Assembly (NCBI RefSeq): GCF_015694705.1
Contig: NZ_JADQDR010000006.1
Location: 186,001-250,000, forward strand
Reading direction: 5' to 3'
DNA from: Pontibacter rufus
GTDB lineage: Bacteria; Bacteroidota; Bacteroidia; Cytophagales; Hymenobacteraceae
DNA: 64,000 nucleotides
The translations under genes and the position numbers were made by a program. The notes below the pieces were generated by a model, which was given only the letters and a program-made list of their open reading frames with translations, ran no database searches and had not been told where the DNA came from. This document shows, in pieces, positions 63,313 through 64,000 of the stretch. The number at the start of each line of letters is the position of its first letter. The first letter of the stretch is position 1.

Positions 63313-64000
63313 TTACTTTAGTCCAGAGATATAGGCCACAAGGGCGTTGATAGAATCCTGTTCAAAAATGAAGCGCGGCATATGCGCTCCCGGCTTTACC
63401 TGCTGCGGGTCCGTGAGCCAGTCCCGCAGGTTGTCCTCGGTGGTAGGCATCATACCGGCCAGCATTTCGGTGCGGCTGGCGAAGTGTGTCAGGTCCGGGC
63501 CCGACTGCCCCTGCGCCGCCGTGCCACGGATGGTATGGCAGTTGCCGCAGGTGGCCAGGTTAAAGATGGCCTCGCCCTTCAGCGCCAATGGATGTTGCGG
63601 CTCCTGCGCCGGCTGGCTTTTCTGCTGCAGCCACCGCTCGTACTCATCCTGGCGCTGGGCCACCACCCGGATGCGCATCCAGGCATGCTGCTCTCCGCAA
63701 AATTCGCTGCAGGCCCCCTCATATACGCCGGGCTCGTTTATGGTGAGCCACAGGTGTGTTTTCCGGCCCGGCATCATATCCATTTTCGGGCCCAGTTCGG
63801 GCACCCACCAGTCGTGAATCACATCGGAAGAGGAGAATTGCAGCAGCACCTTTTTATGCACCGGCAGATGAATCTCGTTCGCCGTAACAGCGCCTGTGCC
63901 CGGATAAGAGGCCTCCCACCACCACTGGTGGCCGGTCACGATTACATCCGGCACCTGATTTCCGGCGGGTGGATGCACTTCCTGCATTACGTTGATAGTA
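63313..64000 (-). CDS. Cytochrome c oxidase subunit II with fused cytochrome c (caa3 type), 5' end outside window
   Basis: The frame is open to the window edge (TINVMQEVHPPAG precedes the ATG at 63987), so the signal peptide and two membrane helices are missing. The visible 229 codons hold the cupredoxin domain with VTGHQWWWEASYP, DVIHDWWVPELGPKMDMMPG and the CuA ligands CSEFCGEQHAWM, then a linker rich in Gln and Pro and a monohaem cytochrome c domain with CGNCH and distal Met in GAHMPRF. This is the caa3 arrangement, in which subunit II accepts electrons through its own c-haem. It lies 2 bp upstream of coxA. Confidence 0.94.
   Translation of the reverse strand, partial: TINVMQEVHPPAGNQVPDVIVTGHQWWWEASYPGTGAVTANEIHLPVHKKVLLQFSSSDVIHDWWVPELGPKMDMMPGRKTHLWLTINEPGVYEGACSEFCGEQHAWMRIRVVAQRQDEYERWLQQKSQPAQEPQHPLALKGEAIFNLATCGNCHTIRGTAAQGQSGPDLTHFASRTEMLAGMMPTTEDNLRDWLTDPQQVKPGAHMPRFIFEQDSINALVAYISGLK

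Overview
The window is chromosomal DNA from a member of the Bacteroidota. Two SusC/SusD polysaccharide-uptake systems, a hybrid two-component regulator, many lipoproteins with SusD-like signal peptides, a type IX secretion sorting tail on the GH26 enzyme and the near absence of Shine-Dalgarno sequences all point there. The aerobic bc-caa3 respiratory operon and the enzyme set suggest a soil or freshwater Cytophagales bacterium, perhaps near Pontibacter or Hymenobacter. That placement is inference, since no rRNA is present.

Layout. 1-5.8 kb (+): a tripartite RND efflux system (adaptor truncated by the window edge, permease, TolC-like channel). 5.8-12.7 kb (-): a GH9 lipoprotein, then a translationally coupled pair made of an FG-GAP/ASPIC lipoprotein and a vanadium-haloperoxidase-type lipoprotein. 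13.3-23.2 kb (-): PUL 1, transcribed SusC, SusD, glycan-binding lipoprotein, six-IPT lipoprotein, GH26 beta-mannanase. 23.7-41.0 kb (-): PUL 2, with a hybrid sensor/regulator (HTCS), GH31 alpha-xylosidase-like enzyme, SusC, SusD, a lipoprotein with a duplicated domain, then GH2 and a DUF1080 protein. The enzymes fit plant hemicellulose: mannan for PUL 1, xyloglucan for PUL 2 and GH9.

41-48.4 kb: a DoxX / extradiol dioxygenase / quinone oxidoreductase operon divergent from a Crp-family regulator. Next comes a visibly decaying signalling locus: a cheB-like gene with a one-base frameshift, and a CheB-CheR-PAS kinase gene that has lost most of its interior. A NarL-type response regulator lies convergent to the kinase. 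48.9-52.5 kb (-): a secreted NucA-type nuclease with its NuiA-type inhibitor, and a GH92 alpha-mannosidase. 52.8-57.8 kb (-): a LigD-like protein without the ligase domain and two GH13 enzymes (oligo-1,6-glucosidase-like and trehalose-synthase-like). 58-64 kb (-): a tightly overlapping respiratory operon coding for a caa3-type oxidase and a b6-type cytochrome b/Rieske complex. Both terminal subunits carry fused c-type haem domains.

The most notable non-coding signals are four. A 22-bp element with fixed spacing is shared by the upstream regions of GH9, SusC of PUL 1 and GH31, and is a candidate PUL operator. Two adjacent perfect palindromes (23- and 27-bp arms) sit between PUL 2 and PUL 1. 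Several terminator hairpins divide PUL 2 into transcription units. The heptamer AAGTATA is strongly over-represented on both strands across the window.
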